A stretch of DNA of 64,000 nt from an uncultured Planctomycetales bacterium (lineage in GTDB: Bacteria > Planctomycetota > Planctomycetia > Isosphaerales > Isosphaeraceae), in assembly GCA_903926465.1 (NCBI GenBank), contig CAIYJE010000067.1, positions 62,001 to 126,000 on the forward strand, read 5' to 3'. Positions 52,876 to 61,196 of the stretch are shown piece after piece; position 1 is the stretch's first letter; each line of letters starts with the position of its first letter. Below the pieces are notes generated by a model, which saw only the letters and a list, made by a program, of their open reading frames with translations, was not told the origin of the DNA and did not search any database. Both the position numbers and the translations under genes were made by a program.

Positions 52876-53709
52876 TCAGGCGAGTGCTTTGCGAACCGCC
52901 TGCAAGCAAGCCTCGATATCTGCGATTGGGTTCTCGGGGTTTTCCTCGTATTCAAGGGCAAGGGTTTCGCTGTAATTCTGGGCAGCGAGTTCCTTGAGCA
53001 ATTCCTTGAGCTTGAGGTCGCCCTGACCCAAGATCACGAACTCGGTGGCGTTCTTGACATCCTTGAGGTGGACGCCGTGAATTCGGCCCTTGAAAACCTT
53101 GGCGGCCTCGACGGGATCTTCCTTGGAACGAAGGAAGTGGCCGGTGTCCACGCAACAGCCGATGAGCTTGTGGTGGTCTTTGATGGCCGCTGCAATGGTT
53201 GAGATTGGACCGTACTTGTGCCCTGGGCCGTGGTTATGAATCCCAACGCCAATCTTGTATTCGTCAACGCATTTGTCGAGGCTGTCGAAGGCATCGGCAT
53301 CGGGGTCGGCAGAGAAGTAGGCGATGCCCAGGGCCTTGCCGAAGTCGAACATCTTTCGGTTGGCGTCATGGTCTTTGGTGAAGTGAACCACGCCAAACCC
53401 ACCCACGGTCACGCCATGATCGGCGGCCAGTTTTCGGTTGGCGGCAACCTGGGCCAGGTCTGCGGGAATGTGCGCTGGGAAAGATTCCCAGTATCCCAAA
53501 CCCAGAGCCTTGGTTTTTTCCAGGGCCTCAAGCAGCTTGAAATTCCGGAGCGAGTAGCTCTGGATTCCCATCTTGAAGGGGCCGTAGGGCTTATCGTCGG
53601 CCGCATTTGCCACGCAGAGTGAGCGCCCGAGGCTGACGATCAGTCCTGCCTGAGCGGTAGTGCGGAGCCAGTCTCTTCTTGAGACATTCTGAACGAGGTC
53701 GGGTTGCAT
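52876..53709 (-). CDS. Tat-exported sugar phosphate isomerase/epimerase-like protein
   Basis: 277 residues from ATG 53709 (a 12-residue longer frame exists). The Tat signal SRRDWLR precedes a hydrophobic stretch (TTAQAGLIVSLGRSL). The TIM-barrel xylose-isomerase-like region shows KMGIQSYSLRNFKLLEALEKT, LKALGLGYWESF, GFGVVHFTKDHDANR, VGIHNHGPGH and VDTGHFLRSKEDPVEA. The acidic/His metal-binding residues of the family are present. It is predicted periplasmic; the substrate is unknown. Such Tat sugar isomerase-like proteins are abundant in planctomycetes. Confidence 0.9.
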   Translation of the reverse strand: MQPDLVQNVSRRDWLRTTAQAGLIVSLGRSLCVANAADDKPYGPFKMGIQSYSLRNFKLLEALEKTKALGLGYWESFPAHIPADLAQVAANRKLAADHGVTVGGFGVVHFTKDHDANRKMFDFGKALGIAYFSADPDADAFDSLDKCVDEYKIGVGIHNHGPGHKYGPISTIAAAIKDHHKLIGCCVDTGHFLRSKEDPVEAAKVFKGRIHGVHLKDVKNATEFVILGQGDLKLKELLKELAAQNYSETLALEYEENPENPIADIEACLQAVRKALA

Positions 53710-53803
53710 GTTGGTTCCATCTCCTGACTTCAGGGGAAGCCGCATCGGTTATCGTTGCGGATCACAGACCCCCACTCTGGAGCATACAGACCGCAACCTT
53801 GCC

Positions 53804-54013
53804 ATGCCAGTGACCGTCCCACTTGACCGTTGGGCCATTGGCTATAGCCGCGAGGCCACCGAGAACGCGACCCATCTGGTTCATGGGTGGGTGGCAATGG
53901 TGGTCTGTAGCCGTGAGGGGTATCTGTTCCGGTTGGACAAGGGCCAGGATTTGTTCAAGCAGGGCGAGCGCTCATGGGGCTTCTGGAATAAGAGTACTTA
54001 CATAAAAATATAA
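53804..54013 (+). CDS. Possible 69-residue ORF, unknown
   Basis: ATG 53804 reads MPVTVPLDRWAIGYSREATE, then NATHLVHGWVAMVVCSREGY and ends at a TAA. No ribosome site and no family are recognised. It may be a short gene or a remnant. The following 320 bp up to the formylglycine-enzyme-like gene are AT-rich with nothing seen. Confidence 0.25.
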   Translation: MPVTVPLDRWAIGYSREATENATHLVHGWVAMVVCSREGYLFRLDKGQDLFKQGERSWGFWNKSTYIKI

Positions 54014-54331
54014 GATATATTTTATTGGGCATGCCAGGAGGCGTTGGTTTTGGGGACAGAAATCGGCTGGCGGGCAAGTGATGTACTTCTTGTTTTTTTT
54101 GTATTTTACGCAAGTTGCAATGGATACCATTCCGTGGTGGATGAGGGGTGAGCAATTGGGCGAATGATTGCCAGATATGTGTTTCGATTTTTACCTGCCA
54201 TGTTGAATTTTATATTCCAGATTCGTCAGAACTTATCCCAAGCTGTACTTTTCTATATGGAACAGGTTGGCGCGTTTAGAGACGTGAGGCTGGGTTGTTG
54301 GACTTCTGCAATGGATAGCGGAGCAGGCTCG
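54014..54331 (+). other. AT-rich upstream region of the FGE-like gene
   Basis: No gene supported. An in-frame extension of the next gene starts at 54164 but is hydrophobic sequence without the family's features; the region more likely holds the promoter and 5' leader. Confidence 0.4.
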
Positions 54332-55243
54332 ATGAAGCGTGCCATGAAACCGATTGGGTTATTGTCTTTCCTGCTCGTTACCAGCGGGGGCTTTTCTGCA
54401 GTTTGGGCCCAAAATCCGCGTCCCAGCATGGAGTCGGTTCTTGAGCCGAAGAAGGTTGGAGATGTTCGGGAAGATAATGCCCTCAAGATGAAGCTTTGCT
54501 TCTGTCCGGCAGGGAAATTCCGGATGGGCAGTCCGCTTGATGAGCCTGATCGGCAAGACGATGAGGCGCAGGTTGATGTGACGTTGAGTCGGGATTTCTG
54601 GATTGGCCAGTATGAGGTGACCCAGGCGCAATGGAAAGCCGTGATGGGTACAACGGTCAAAGCGCAGTTGCCGAAAACCAAGAAGCAGATGCTCTCTGGC
54701 GAGGGGCCGGACCAGCCGATGTATCTGATCAATTATGATGAGGCTCGGGACTTCTGCCGCCGTTTGACTGAGCATGAGCAGACAGCCGGTCGGATTCCGG
54801 CGAACTGGTCTTACCGGTTGCCCACTGAGGCCGAATGGGAGTACGCCTGCCGGGCTGGAACCAAGACTGCCACCGCTTTTGGTGACCAGTTGAGCAGTCG
54901 GGATGCAAATTTTGACGGGAACCGGCCTTACAACCAGGTGGAGAAAGGGTCCTTTCTGAAGGGAACCTCTCCGGTTGGGAAATACCCGGCGAATGAGTGG
55001 GGAATTTACGACATGCACGGCAACGTGTGGGAGTGGTGTCTGGACGGCTACCGAGACCGGCTTCGGGGTGGCATTGACCCTGTTGGCTCAACCGGTGCTC
55101 CCTTGCGCGTGCTTCGGGGCGGAAGCTGGGATTTCAGTGGAAAGCTTTGCCGATCTGCGAACCGTTTTGAGATTCCCCCCACCCTGAGATTGAATTACAT
55201 GGGCTTCCGGGTGGCCCTGGTCCAGTCCAAGCCAGCGAAATAA
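54332..55243 (+). CDS. Formylglycine-generating-enzyme (SUMF1)-like exported protein
   Basis: 303 residues from ATG 54332, with a signal peptide (MKRAMKPIGLLSFLLVTSGG, then FSAVWAQ). FGE/SUMF1 domain: FRMGSPLDEPDRQDDEAQVD, GQYEVTQAQWKAVMG, SYRLPTEAEWEYACRAGT, IYDMHGNVWEWCLDG, RVLRGGSWDF and GFRVALV. It could modify a sulfatase or be a non-catalytic member; the catalytic Cys pair of true FGE is not clearly kept (only CRSANRF near the end). No sulfatase gene adjoins it. Confidence 0.88.
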   Translation: MKRAMKPIGLLSFLLVTSGGFSAVWAQNPRPSMESVLEPKKVGDVREDNALKMKLCFCPAGKFRMGSPLDEPDRQDDEAQVDVTLSRDFWIGQYEVTQAQWKAVMGTTVKAQLPKTKKQMLSGEGPDQPMYLINYDEARDFCRRLTEHEQTAGRIPANWSYRLPTEAEWEYACRAGTKTATAFGDQLSSRDANFDGNRPYNQVEKGSFLKGTSPVGKYPANEWGIYDMHGNVWEWCLDGYRDRLRGGIDPVGSTGAPLRVLRGGSWDFSGKLCRSANRFEIPPTLRLNYMGFRVALVQSKPAK

Positions 55244-55580
55244 GGAATGCCCTGGCACAAAAGGCTGTAGCTTCCAAGCGATCCGGGGCTACGGCAGCCT
55301 GATTCGCTGCCTACTGAAGTTTACAAACGGTCTGCGTTCAATTGGCCTAACCGCAGGCGGAGTTGGGTGTGCCGGTTTGAGAGTGAGCCTTGCAACGATT
55401 CTCACGAACCTCAGCCGGGGTTTTCGTTTGCCAGGAAAAAAACGAGTCACGGATTAGGGTCTTCGCCGTATAATTGCGTGAGGCTTTAGTTAAGCCATTC
55501 GCGGCACGATTCTTGTTGTCTTGAGTCTCTGTGTTATTGGGGCTTGGGCAAAACATTGAAAGGTTCACGGCGAGGATCAC
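55244..55580. other. Intergenic region upstream of FHA gene
   Basis: No gene supported. A TATAAT-like box lies at 55469-55474, about 107 bp before the FHA start; no convincing -35. Confidence 0.35.
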
Positions 55581-56186
55581 ATGACGCCAAATAACCGAGA
55601 TCTGGGCACCATGCGCCCCCTTGGCGGCGGCGACCCCATTCCGCTCAAGAAAATGGAACTGACGATTGGGCGACGCAAGAGTTGCGACATAAATCTCGAT
55701 TTTGACAACATTTCCGGCAAGCACTGCCAGTTGCGATATATTAGCGGTGTGTGGCATGTGCGAGACCTGAAAAGCACCAACGGAACCACGGTCAACGGCA
55801 ACCGGATTGATCACGAACAGGGGTTGATGCCCGACGACAACCTGGGAATTGCAGGTCGTTATTACCGAATTGATTACGACCCGGTGACCCCGGCCTCGAT
55901 CAAGGATGCCAACCAGCTCATCGAAGAAGAACTGGCCGAAGAGATGGGCAATTCACGAGGCACACGCCAGCGCTCTCTGATGGAGCTTGCTGGTTTGACC
56001 ACGGGGCTGGATGGCGAATACCTATTCCGCGATGGAAAAACGAACGCCAGCTCCCGGTCTGAACCGGCCCCGAGCAAGCATGAAGCGGTGGAAGATTTTC
56101 CCGACAACCTGCCGCCAGCGAACCCGGTGGCCACGAATTTGAGCGACGACGACTTCCTGGATATGATCCGGGACGATCTCAAGTAA
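55581..56186 (+). CDS. FHA-domain protein
   Basis: 201 residues. An N-terminal FHA domain (about 25-100) shows TIGRRKSCDINLDFDNISGK, HCQLRY and LKSTNGTTVNG, i.e. the phosphothreonine-binding Arg, Ser, His and Asn residues. The C-terminal half is acidic and unstructured (EEELAEEMGN, LSDDDFLDMIRDDL). It likely reads phosphorylation by Ser/Thr kinases such as the one at 27-29 kb. It converges with the TlpA-like gene. Confidence 0.92.
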   Translation: MTPNNRDLGTMRPLGGGDPIPLKKMELTIGRRKSCDINLDFDNISGKHCQLRYISGVWHVRDLKSTNGTTVNGNRIDHEQGLMPDDNLGIAGRYYRIDYDPVTPASIKDANQLIEEELAEEMGNSRGTRQRSLMELAGLTTGLDGEYLFRDGKTNASSRSEPAPSKHEAVEDFPDNLPPANPVATNLSDDDFLDMIRDDLK

Positions 56187-56257
56187 CGTCCGGACCGAAC
56201 TCAGGCTGGACCGGGACGCTGACGGCGACCAGGTACTGCCTGAGGCTGGCTTGGTTG

Positions 56258-57313
56258 TTAGCGAGCGGGACGGTTCTGGGGTTTCTCGCCGCTCTTGAGC
56301 AGGGTGTCCAGGGTGCGGCTCAGGTTTTTGCCTCGCAGGTCCAGGCGAACCACTCGCCCGTCTGGGCCCAGCAGCACATTGGCTGGAATGGCTCCAACGG
56401 CAAAGGCATCCACCATGTCTTTCCCTGAGGACCCGTTATGGACCTGTGGCCATGAGATTTTGCGCTGGCGGACGTAGTCGGAAACCGCCTCGGAAGTCTC
56501 ATCCAGGCTGACCGACACAATCTCGAACCCCTGGTCCTTATGCTTTGCGTACGCTTCTTCCAGAACCGGCAGATCCGCCTGGCAGGGAGCGCACCAGGTG
56601 GCCCAGAAATCGATCAGGACATACTTTCCGCGCAGGCTTTTGAAGTCGATCGGCTTGCCGGCAATGTCGACCACTTGTTCGATGGGGGACGGCTTTCCGA
56701 CCCGATCCAACCGCTCAAGCAGGTCTTGAACATGGTCCTGCAGGTCGGTATCGGTTGGGAACTTCTGACTCAGGATGCTGTAGATCTTACGGGCCGATTC
56801 AAACTCGCCGGCAACCGACGCTTCAGTGGCCAGGCTGTCTGCGAAGTTCGAGGCAAAATCTAGCTGTTCCGAACTTTCCAGGCCGCCCACAAGATCTGTG
56901 AATGCGGCGAGCGCCTGGTCAAATTGTCCGGCCTGGGCCCGAGCCATGGTGGAAACGATCTGCGACATCGACCGAACCGAGCCGCGCGGTCGCTTGGCCA
57001 GGTAGTCTCGGGCAACATCTTCGTTTTCCGTGAACCAGTCATTCTTGATCGCAACCTCGAAGAGGTTGAGATAAGCCTGGTCGAGATCCTCGGCCTTGGG
57101 ATTCTTCTCAATGTACACACGCAGTGAGCGGGTCAACGACCGATCATGCGCGGTGAGAATTTGGGAGACGCGTGTGGCGGCCGTTGCGGCTTCGGGAGCG
57201 TTGGCGCCGGTGGTTGCGGCCGGTTCCTGAGCCCAGCTGCTTGCTGCAGAGCTGGCTCCCAGGACGGCGAGCGACAGGATGAGCGGGTGCAGGGTTTCGT
57301 AACGAGATTTCAC
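56258..57313 (-). CDS. TlpA-like thioredoxin-fold protein with helical N-terminal region
   Basis: 351 residues from GTG 57313, preceded by AGGGGGA and two bases after the TGA of the glycosyltransferase gene. A signal peptide (LILSLAVLGASSAASSWAQ) is followed by a helical, TPR-like region (50-205). The thioredoxin domain then has the active site WCAPC at 240-244. TlpA/ResA-type proteins reduce disulfides outside the cytoplasm. It is the last gene of the polysaccharide-related group by position; a functional link with sugar enzymes is not shown. Confidence 0.92.
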   Translation of the reverse strand: MKSRYETLHPLILSLAVLGASSAASSWAQEPAATTGANAPEAATAATRVSQILTAHDRSLTRSLRVYIEKNPKAEDLDQAYLNLFEVAIKNDWFTENEDVARDYLAKRPRGSVRSMSQIVSTMARAQAGQFDQALAAFTDLVGGLESSEQLDFASNFADSLATEASVAGEFESARKIYSILSQKFPTDTDLQDHVQDLLERLDRVGKPSPIEQVVDIAGKPIDFKSLRGKYVLIDFWATWCAPCQADLPVLEEAYAKHKDQGFEIVSVSLDETSEAVSDYVRQRKISWPQVHNGSSGKDMVDAFAVGAIPANVLLGPDGRVVRLDLRGKNLSRTLDTLLKSGEKPQNRPAR

Positions 57314-57315
57314 GG

Positions 57316-58752
57316 TCAGTTTCCCCCTAATCTGGTCAGTTGGGGGGCGAACAAGCCGCCCGCTGTTGCGGGGACGGGAGTGGGTGCGGTGGGTACGGTC
57401 TCGTGACGTGGAAGTCCTTGAAGGTCGTCAAGCATCCAGCACCAGCGAGCGCAACAGGCGTCTCGGTCATACTCGGCGGAGAAGGCGGCTAATCCGCGTT
57501 CACCCATGGCCGAAGCGAGCCACGGCTGATCGGCCATTTCCTCAATGGCCTGAGCCAGCAACGCACCTTCACCAGGCACAAAGGTGCGTCCGCATTCAGC
57601 CTGCCGCACGGTGTCGGCAACTTCGCAGTGTCCGGGGCCGACAAAGAGTACCGGTCTGGCCGAAGCCATGGCGCCATACAGTTTGCCTGGTACGCAGATG
57701 CCCGTCATTTCCGTCCGCAGTGAGACAAGGTGTGCATCGGCCACCGAGAGTGACGCGTGCAGTTGTTCTCTGGGGAAGAAGTCCAGCAATCTCACGTTTT
57801 CCAGGCCAAACGCTTCACGTGCGGTCCGGACCTCGTGGTATCGAGGGCCATCGCCAACGAAGAGGAAAACCACATCGTCGCGATGCTGCAGGCGTCTGGC
57901 GGCGTCGATGAATTCTTCGAAACGGTGGGCGAGCCCATGGTTTCCGGAATACATGACTACGAACTTGTCTTCAAGCCCCAGAGACGCCCTGAGCGGGTGA
58001 CCCTCACGCGGCAGCGGGAAAACTTCATCGCGACGGCTCCAGACCGGGATGGCCACAATTCGATCCAGGGGCACCCCTTTGTCGTGGATCCGGTCTGTCA
58101 TGTAGGGGCCAAGCGTGATCACCCGATCGGCGTGCCGGTAAAGGGCATCGCTCAGCTTCTGCAAGAGTCTGAGCGGGAGCTTCTGGCGAGACATCTGGCC
58201 GATGGCCAGACTGGCGTCCGGGTGAAGATCCATGCTCCAGTAGACGTGGGCAGAGCCTCTGATGATTTGAAGGAGCAGGCCGATGACCGCGATGAGTGGC
58301 GGCGTGGTGAGAGTGACCACGGTATCGGGCCGGGGTAGCGTGAGTGCGCGGAGCAATGCGCCCCAGTGGAAGGTGAGGTAATCCGCCATTCGGCGAATGA
58401 TCGACCCGCGTCCAAAGCCTGAGGCTCCCACGCGGTGGATCACCACGCCGTTGTGTTCCTCGCGGCGAGGGCGGGCCGGTGCGCCTGGCCGAGACCCGCG
58501 CCGGCTGCAGAGCACGTGCACCTCATGCCCTTGGTCCACCAGCGACTCTGCCAGGTCGGTCAGGTGCTGGCCGGTTGAGGCGTGGTCTGGCCAGTAATAC
58601 TGATTCACCAATAGAATTCGCGCTCGACCCCGGGGAGGAGGGGGTAATTGAGGCGAAACCTCTACTGGGATCGGGCTCTTCGCCCCTCTCGAATTCCGAT
58701 CTGCTCGCCATCGGCGGGGAGGGACCGGTGCTTGCGGCGTCCTTGCGCTCAT
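57316..58752 (-). CDS. GT4-family glycosyltransferase (WbuB-like)
   Basis: 478 residues. The N-terminal Arg/Pro-rich extension is followed by ILLVNQYYWPDHASTGQHLT, the start of WbuB-like transferases. GT-B C-terminal domain: FVVMYSGNHGLAHRFEEF, VVFLFVGDGPRYHEVR, VCVPGKLYGAMASARPVLFV, with the EX7E-type Glu residues nearby. It transfers a sugar, perhaps to an exopolysaccharide repeat unit. Neighbours are two sugar-nucleotide epimerases. Confidence 0.92.
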   Translation of the reverse strand: MSARTPQAPVPPRRWRADRNSRGAKSPIPVEVSPQLPPPPRGRARILLVNQYYWPDHASTGQHLTDLAESLVDQGHEVHVLCSRRGSRPGAPARPRREEHNGVVIHRVGASGFGRGSIIRRMADYLTFHWGALLRALTLPRPDTVVTLTTPPLIAVIGLLLQIIRGSAHVYWSMDLHPDASLAIGQMSRQKLPLRLLQKLSDALYRHADRVITLGPYMTDRIHDKGVPLDRIVAIPVWSRRDEVFPLPREGHPLRASLGLEDKFVVMYSGNHGLAHRFEEFIDAARRLQHRDDVVFLFVGDGPRYHEVRTAREAFGLENVRLLDFFPREQLHASLSVADAHLVSLRTEMTGICVPGKLYGAMASARPVLFVGPGHCEVADTVRQAECGRTFVPGEGALLAQAIEEMADQPWLASAMGERGLAAFSAEYDRDACCARWCWMLDDLQGLPRHETVPTAPTPVPATAGGLFAPQLTRLGGN

Positions 58753-58844
58753 GGTCCACCTCTGCGGTCTCTAGGCGGAAATGAAAGAGACAACCTCATC
58801 GCCGGGCGGGGACTCCATCCCACGCGTCCCGGCGAGGGCCCGAT

Positions 58845-59807
58845 TCACCACTTCTCGTCAGCCTGCGACTTGTTGGCTCGATACCAGGCAATCGTCTTGC
58901 TGAGCCCGTCGCGGAGGTTGGTCGGGGGAGACCAGCCACCCAGTGCATTGGACATTCGGCTAACGTCCAGTACTTTCATCATGGCCCCATCCGGCTTATC
59001 TGTGTTCCAGATAAGCTGGCCGCTATAGCCGGTTACGCTGTTGATTGTCTCAACAAGCTCGCGGATGGACGTTCCGATGCCCGTGCCAATATTCAAAGGC
59101 AGGCTAACATCGTTGTACTTCTCTGCGGCCAGCAGAATCGCATCAGCACAGTCTTCTACGTAAATGAATTCGCGAACCGGTTTGCCGGTGCCCCAGACCT
59201 CAATGGAAGGGGCCTTGGCCAGATCGGCCTCAACCCACTTACGAACCAAGGCCGCCACCACGTGTGACCGATCTGGGTTGTAGCTGTCTCCGGGGCCGTA
59301 CAGATTGGTCAGGATCAGATGGATCGAGTCCAGTCCGTACTGACGCTTGTATGCCAGGCCCTGGACGGCAAGCATTTTCTTGGTCAGACCGTAGTTCACC
59401 ACGCTGGCGTGGCAGGGGCCTGCCCAGAGGTCTTCCTCTTTCAGGTGCCCTTCCAGATAACCAGGGTAGCTGCAGGCCGTACCGATGTTCACAACCTTGC
59501 CAACCTTGGTCAGGCGAGCGGCCTCCATGAGGTTGGCGCCCAAGACAAGGTTCTCGTAATAGAGCCGACCCGGTTCGGTCTGGTTGATGCCGATGCCGCC
59601 GTAATAGGCTGCGCCATGAATCAAGAGATCGGCGGGGTGTTCAAGCAAGCAACGCAGGCAAGCGTCCAGGCTGGTAAGGTCATAGTCACGCCGGCGTGGA
59701 ACAAAAACCTGGGCGCCTTGGCGTTCTAGCCGCTTGACCAGGTGCTGGCCCAGAAAACCGGCACCGCCGGTCACTGTTACTCGCTTGTTCATCCAGTGTT
59801 TATTCAT
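58845..59807 (-). CDS. fcl: GDP-L-fucose synthase-like NAD(P)-dependent epimerase/reductase
   Basis: 320 residues. Rossmann loop TGGAGFLGQHLV, catalytic Ser/Tyr/Lys in NIGTACSYPG and VNYGLTKKM, and NLYGPGDSYNPDRSHVV, AALVRKWVEA, the segment shared with GDP-fucose synthase. EFIYVEDCADAIL and NIGTG follow. It likely makes GDP-L-fucose from GDP-4-keto-6-deoxymannose; a related sugar is possible. A GDP-mannose dehydratase gene is not in the window. Confidence 0.88.
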   Translation of the reverse strand: MNKHWMNKRVTVTGGAGFLGQHLVKRLERQGAQVFVPRRRDYDLTSLDACLRCLLEHPADLLIHGAAYYGGIGINQTEPGRLYYENLVLGANLMEAARLTKVGKVVNIGTACSYPGYLEGHLKEEDLWAGPCHASVVNYGLTKKMLAVQGLAYKRQYGLDSIHLILTNLYGPGDSYNPDRSHVVAALVRKWVEADLAKAPSIEVWGTGKPVREFIYVEDCADAILLAAEKYNDVSLPLNIGTGIGTSIRELVETINSVTGYSGQLIWNTDKPDGAMMKVLDVSRMSNALGGWSPPTNLRDGLSKTIAWYRANKSQADEKW

Positions 59808-59996
59808 GAGGCGTCCTTGGTGCGTGGCGGAGTTGATTCTCAGTGTGGTTGAACTGGCACGGTCATGCCCTGACCTGGCCGAGTGGTCTGCAATTCAATT
59901 CATGTGGCTGTACGCGAGAATTCGGGTCGGTCTGAGAATCTTGAGCAGTCACAAGTGAACCTTGATTGACTGCCCAGGGTCTGCCGAATGGTGAGA

Positions 59997-60926
59997 TCAA
60001 ACGTTGGCGAAGGGGTTCTGGAACTCGATCAGGCGTGCGGCCCGCACGAGTTCTTCAATACCGCGGTCGAGGTCTATGGTCACCTCAAAGCCCTTGGCAC
60101 GGATCTTCTCGTAGCTCACTTCGTAGTTGCGCTGATCGGCGTCGGTACCAACCTCTGCGAAGTGGAGGTAATAGTCCACGAACTTCATGATCTTGCGGGC
60201 GACGTCTTCTTTGGTGAAATTCATGCTTTCATGGCCAACGTTGTAAACGTCGTCCTTGACCGAATTCCAGTTCTCAAGGGCGAATACAAAAGAGCGTGCC
60301 ATGTCTCGCACATGCACAAAGGTTCGCTTGAAGCCCCCTTCGTACACAATGATGTTGCGGTTCTTGACGGCCTGATATGTGAAGTCATTGGGCATGAGGT
60401 CAAGCCGCATCCGGTTGCTCACGCCAAACGCGGTGGCAAACCGGTAGGCAATCGAATTGCCGGATTCGAGAATCATCTGCTCGGCGGCACCCTTGGTCTC
60501 TCCGTAGAGCGTGATTGGGGCGCGAGGGGTGTTCTCATTACAGATGTAATCGGGTACTGATCCGTAGATCGAACCGGTGGAGGCGTAAAGCACCTTCTGA
60601 TCCGGCTTGCGATGCTTGAGCAGAGTCCGGGTTCCCTCAACGTTGGTTGTTTGAGCAACCTGAGGTTCCTTCTTGCAGGCGGGATATCCCACGATGGCAG
60701 CCAGGTGGATGACCGCGTCGATATCCTCCAGGGCTTTGGCCATGGCGGCATCGTCGCAAATATCCCCCTTCATCAGCTCAAGGGTTCGATATTCGCAGCA
60801 GGGAAGAAGGCCGTGCCCGCCAAATTTTAGTGAATCAAGTACGCGAACATGATGCCCCTGGGCAAGCAGAAGAGGCACCAGCGTCGAGCCCACATAGCCC
60901 GCGCCACCCGTGACGAGGATGCGCAT
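59997..60926 (-). CDS. NAD-dependent sugar-nucleotide epimerase/dehydratase
   Basis: 309 residues from ATG 60926 (MRILVTGGAGYVGSTLVPLL); the open frame extends upstream to 61004. Rossmann loop GGAGYVGS, catalytic Ser/Tyr/Lys in YASTGSIYGSV and LYGETKGAAE, RFATAFGVSNRMRLDLMPND, RTFVHVRDMARSF, YNVGHESMNFTKED. It belongs to the extended SDR family; the substrate is likely a nucleotide sugar. About 190 bp lie between it and the fucose synthase-like gene. Confidence 0.88.
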   Translation of the reverse strand: MRILVTGGAGYVGSTLVPLLLAQGHHVRVLDSLKFGGHGLLPCCEYRTLELMKGDICDDAAMAKALEDIDAVIHLAAIVGYPACKKEPQVAQTTNVEGTRTLLKHRKPDQKVLYASTGSIYGSVPDYICNENTPRAPITLYGETKGAAEQMILESGNSIAYRFATAFGVSNRMRLDLMPNDFTYQAVKNRNIIVYEGGFKRTFVHVRDMARSFVFALENWNSVKDDVYNVGHESMNFTKEDVARKIMKFVDYYLHFAEVGTDADQRNYEVSYEKIRAKGFEVTIDLDRGIEELVRAARLIEFQNPFANV

Positions 60927-61196
60927 GATGAATCCATCCCTGGTGAAGTAACGATGCGGCTGAAAGTCGAAGGTCGTGAAGCAGTTCGTCGGTCCGTTGG
61001 GCAAGACAACCGAATGAGAGACTCAAGGGACAGCGAGGGCGACCCAGCTCCGGTTGAACTTCCTTACGTGGGTTGATGCCAGTTCCTTTTGGTACCAGCC
61101 CACGTCCGGGGCGTTAATATCTGAGACATCGCCAAAGCTGTCAACGTCAATTTTTATCCTACTGAACTGGGAGGTTTGGCGAGCCAGGGAAGACTT

